Assembly: GCA_030674185.1 (NCBI GenBank) | Contig: JAPXFY010000023.1 | Location: forward strand, 16,050,686-16,114,685 | DNA from: Monoplex corrugatus | Lineage: Eukaryota; Mollusca; Gastropoda; Littorinimorpha; Ranellidae | Direction of reading: 5' to 3' | DNA length: 64,000 nt | Shown: piece by piece, positions 62,306 to 64,000 of the stretch | Layout of the letters: each line of letters starts with the position of its first letter | How positions within the stretch are numbered: the first letter of the stretch is position 1 | Position numbers and translations under genes: made by a program | The notes under the pieces: model-generated | The model's input: the letters and a program-made list of their open reading frames with translations, nothing else | What the model was told of the DNA's origin: nothing | The model's database searches: none

Positions 62306-64000
62306 ATGCCAAATACAGGAAAGAAGTTTAGAACCGTTCATAAGTTCGGAAAAACGCAGGAAGAAGCGGAAAACTGTTGTTCAGAGCAGTGAGAAGCCCC
62401 AACACCAGCCCACAGAAGCGTCTGCTACACCTGTCGACACTCAACCGCAACCATCAACTTCGGCTGAAAATATGCCTTCAACATCGAGTGGTCTCCATTC
62501 AACTGTGGCATCGAAGCGAAAACTGTCATTTTTCAAATTCCAGAAAAGTTCTAGTGACAGTGACAGTTCTGAGGAACAGGTGACGATGGAAGAAGGTGCA
62601 GAGATCGACATCCCCACTTCCCAAGAAATGAATGTGATCGTCAACCTTGGCTGTTTGCAGACGATTATCAGCCGTCTGCCTTGTCCTGAATGTAAACAAA
62701 CTGTAAGTCAAAATATTTTATCTGTCTAAATTGGGGAGGGAGAAGGGGAGACGGTGATGGATGTTTGTTATTGTGGAATGGGTGTAATTGATTGTGTTTG
62801 ATAGAGGATGCTTATGTACAGTGTGTGTGTGTGTGTGAGAAAGTGAATAGTATGTCTGCCAAAGGATGGATAGTATGTTTATCACTCACTATGTGTTTGT
62901 AAGAGAATGGTGTGTGTGTTTGTCAATGACTGGATTATGTATGTGTGTGTGTGTAGATTGTGTTTGCATACATCACTGTGTGTATGTTTGTGTATGGAGA
63001 TTGTGTTTGCATACATCACTGTGTGTGTGTGTGTGAGAAAGTGAATAGTATATTTGCCAAAGGATGGATTGTGTATTTATCACAATGTGTCTATGTGTTT
63101 GTAAGTGAATCTGAGGGAGCTATCAATGTTAGCAGAAGGGAGGCCACCGACCAGAGAATTTAATTTTGTTTGTTTGTTTGTTTTTAGTTGCTGACGGTGC
63201 GTGAAGGAGGGAAGGAGTTCCGCCATGGTTCTGCCTGTTACCTGGAAGTTTGCTGCAGTGACTGCGGGAAGGTGTCTTCTGACTGGACCTCGAAGAAATC
63301 CGGCTCCACCCACACAGGCTACGATATTAACAGGCGTCTAGTTACTGCTGCATCAACTTGTGGCATGATGTTTTCGCAGATCAAGAGGCTGTTTGCTTTG
63401 ATGGGCATGCCACCACCCATGAGTGAGCCAACTTGGTATTTTTACAAACGCAGACTACACATGGGAGTGAAGCGGGCAGCAGACAAACACCTCCAGGATG
63501 CTGCAAACCAGATCCGAAGGACATATGCTGATATGAACATTGGTTTACCAGATGATAATGGGATACTGAATATATCTGTATCAATTGATGGCAGCTGGCA
63601 GAAGAGGGGACACACTTCCCATAACGGTGTGGTGACTGTCATAGAGACCATGACAGGTCTGATAGCTGACTTCATTTCTCTAAGCAATTACTGCCAGATG
63701 TGTGAAGCCGGTCCCAAGCCAGAGGATGCCAACTATGAAGACTGGGCCCGTGAACATCGCAGCAAATGCCAAAAGAACATTGACTGCTCATCAGGTGCCA
63801 TGGAGATGGAGGGAGCTGTCAAGATATTCCAGCGTTCTGTGGCTCTTCATGGTTTCAGATACACAGAAATGCTGGGAGATGGTGATGCCAAAACATACAA
63901 GCGTGTGACAGAGGCAGAGCCATATGACGGCTACCCCATTGAAAAATTGGAGTGCGTAAACCATGTGACAAAAAGAATGGGGACTGCTTTGCGGAACCTT
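62306..64000 (+). CDS. Mutator-like transposase-domain protein (partial, two exons, probable frameshift)
   Basis: Exon 1 to 62702 (donor GTAAGT), exon 2 from 63188 (acceptor TTTTTAG) and open to the window end. It begins MPNTGKKFRTVHKFGK from ATG 62306. The frame changes at an A5 run (62350-62354), continuing as RRKKRKTVVQSSEKP, a basic, probable nuclear-localisation segment. A Ser/Thr/Pro-rich linker follows. CPEC at the end of exon 1 and CSDC in exon 2 make a split zinc ribbon. Exon 2 contains the Mutator-like transposase domain: SIDGSWQKRGHTSHNGVV with a catalytic Asp, SLSNYCQMCEAGPK, SSGAMEMEGAVKIF, LGDGDAKTYKRV with a second Asp, and KLECVNHVTKRMGTALR. The C-terminus and the right element end lie outside. 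It could be a mobile element or a domesticated gene. Without a right TIR that cannot be settled here. Confidence 0.85.

Noticed and set aside
62041..62341. Minus-strand ORFs of 60-78 codons upstream of the Mutator-like gene
   Set aside because: They overlap its putative promoter and first exon and have no family resemblance.

Overview
This is intron-rich, AT-rich animal nuclear DNA. Genes have long introns with GT-AG splice sites and no bacterial-style gene packing. The mix of repeats points to a marine mollusc, probably a gastropod: RTE/BovB-like, CR1-like and Jockey-like LINEs, a Penelope-like element with a GIY-YIG endonuclease, a complete DIRS element, tRNA-derived SINEs, piggyBac-like and Harbinger-like MITEs, a Mutator-like transposase gene, and abundant (CA)n and minisatellite DNA. 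The mollusc assignment is an inference from repeat style, not from a database match.

Host genes. (1) At 300-492 on the minus strand is the first coding exon of an HP1-type chromobox gene; the rest of the gene lies off the left edge. (2) From about 28.2 kb to 60.7 kb on the plus strand is one complete hnRNP A/B-type gene. It has a probable 5' UTR exon near 28.25-28.35 kb and eight coding exons between 30859 and 51376 that join to exactly 849 nt (282 codons plus stop). They encode two RRMs and a Gly/Tyr-rich tail. The stop codon is followed by a 3' UTR intron and a terminal exon near 60.56 kb. (3) At the right edge (62306 onward) a two-exon gene for a Mutator-like transposase-domain protein runs off the window.

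Mobile DNA. Region 6-28 kb is a graveyard of nested retroelements. A full-length RTE element (12112-15492) sits inside an older RTE copy, which in turn sits among pieces of another LINE. A SINE is split by LINE A, which is itself split by LINE B (19.67-21.2 kb). A LINE at 26.4-28.2 kb carries two palindromic insertions, each with a 13-bp target duplication. The hnRNP introns hold minisatellites of 46, 36 and 74 bp periods, several DNA transposons with readable TIRs and target duplications, a 2.8-kb element carrying a Tudor-like ORF, and a 5.75-kb DIRS element with identical 128-bp inverted ends.

Most unusual structure: the hnRNP 3' UTR intron ends in a 38-copy tandem array (58076-60602). Every unit repeats a full branch-site, U/G-rich tract and CAG splice acceptor followed by the same exon start, and the last unit runs into the presumed terminal exon. 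This could be a splice-acceptor ladder in a gene whose family is known to regulate itself through 3' UTR splicing.
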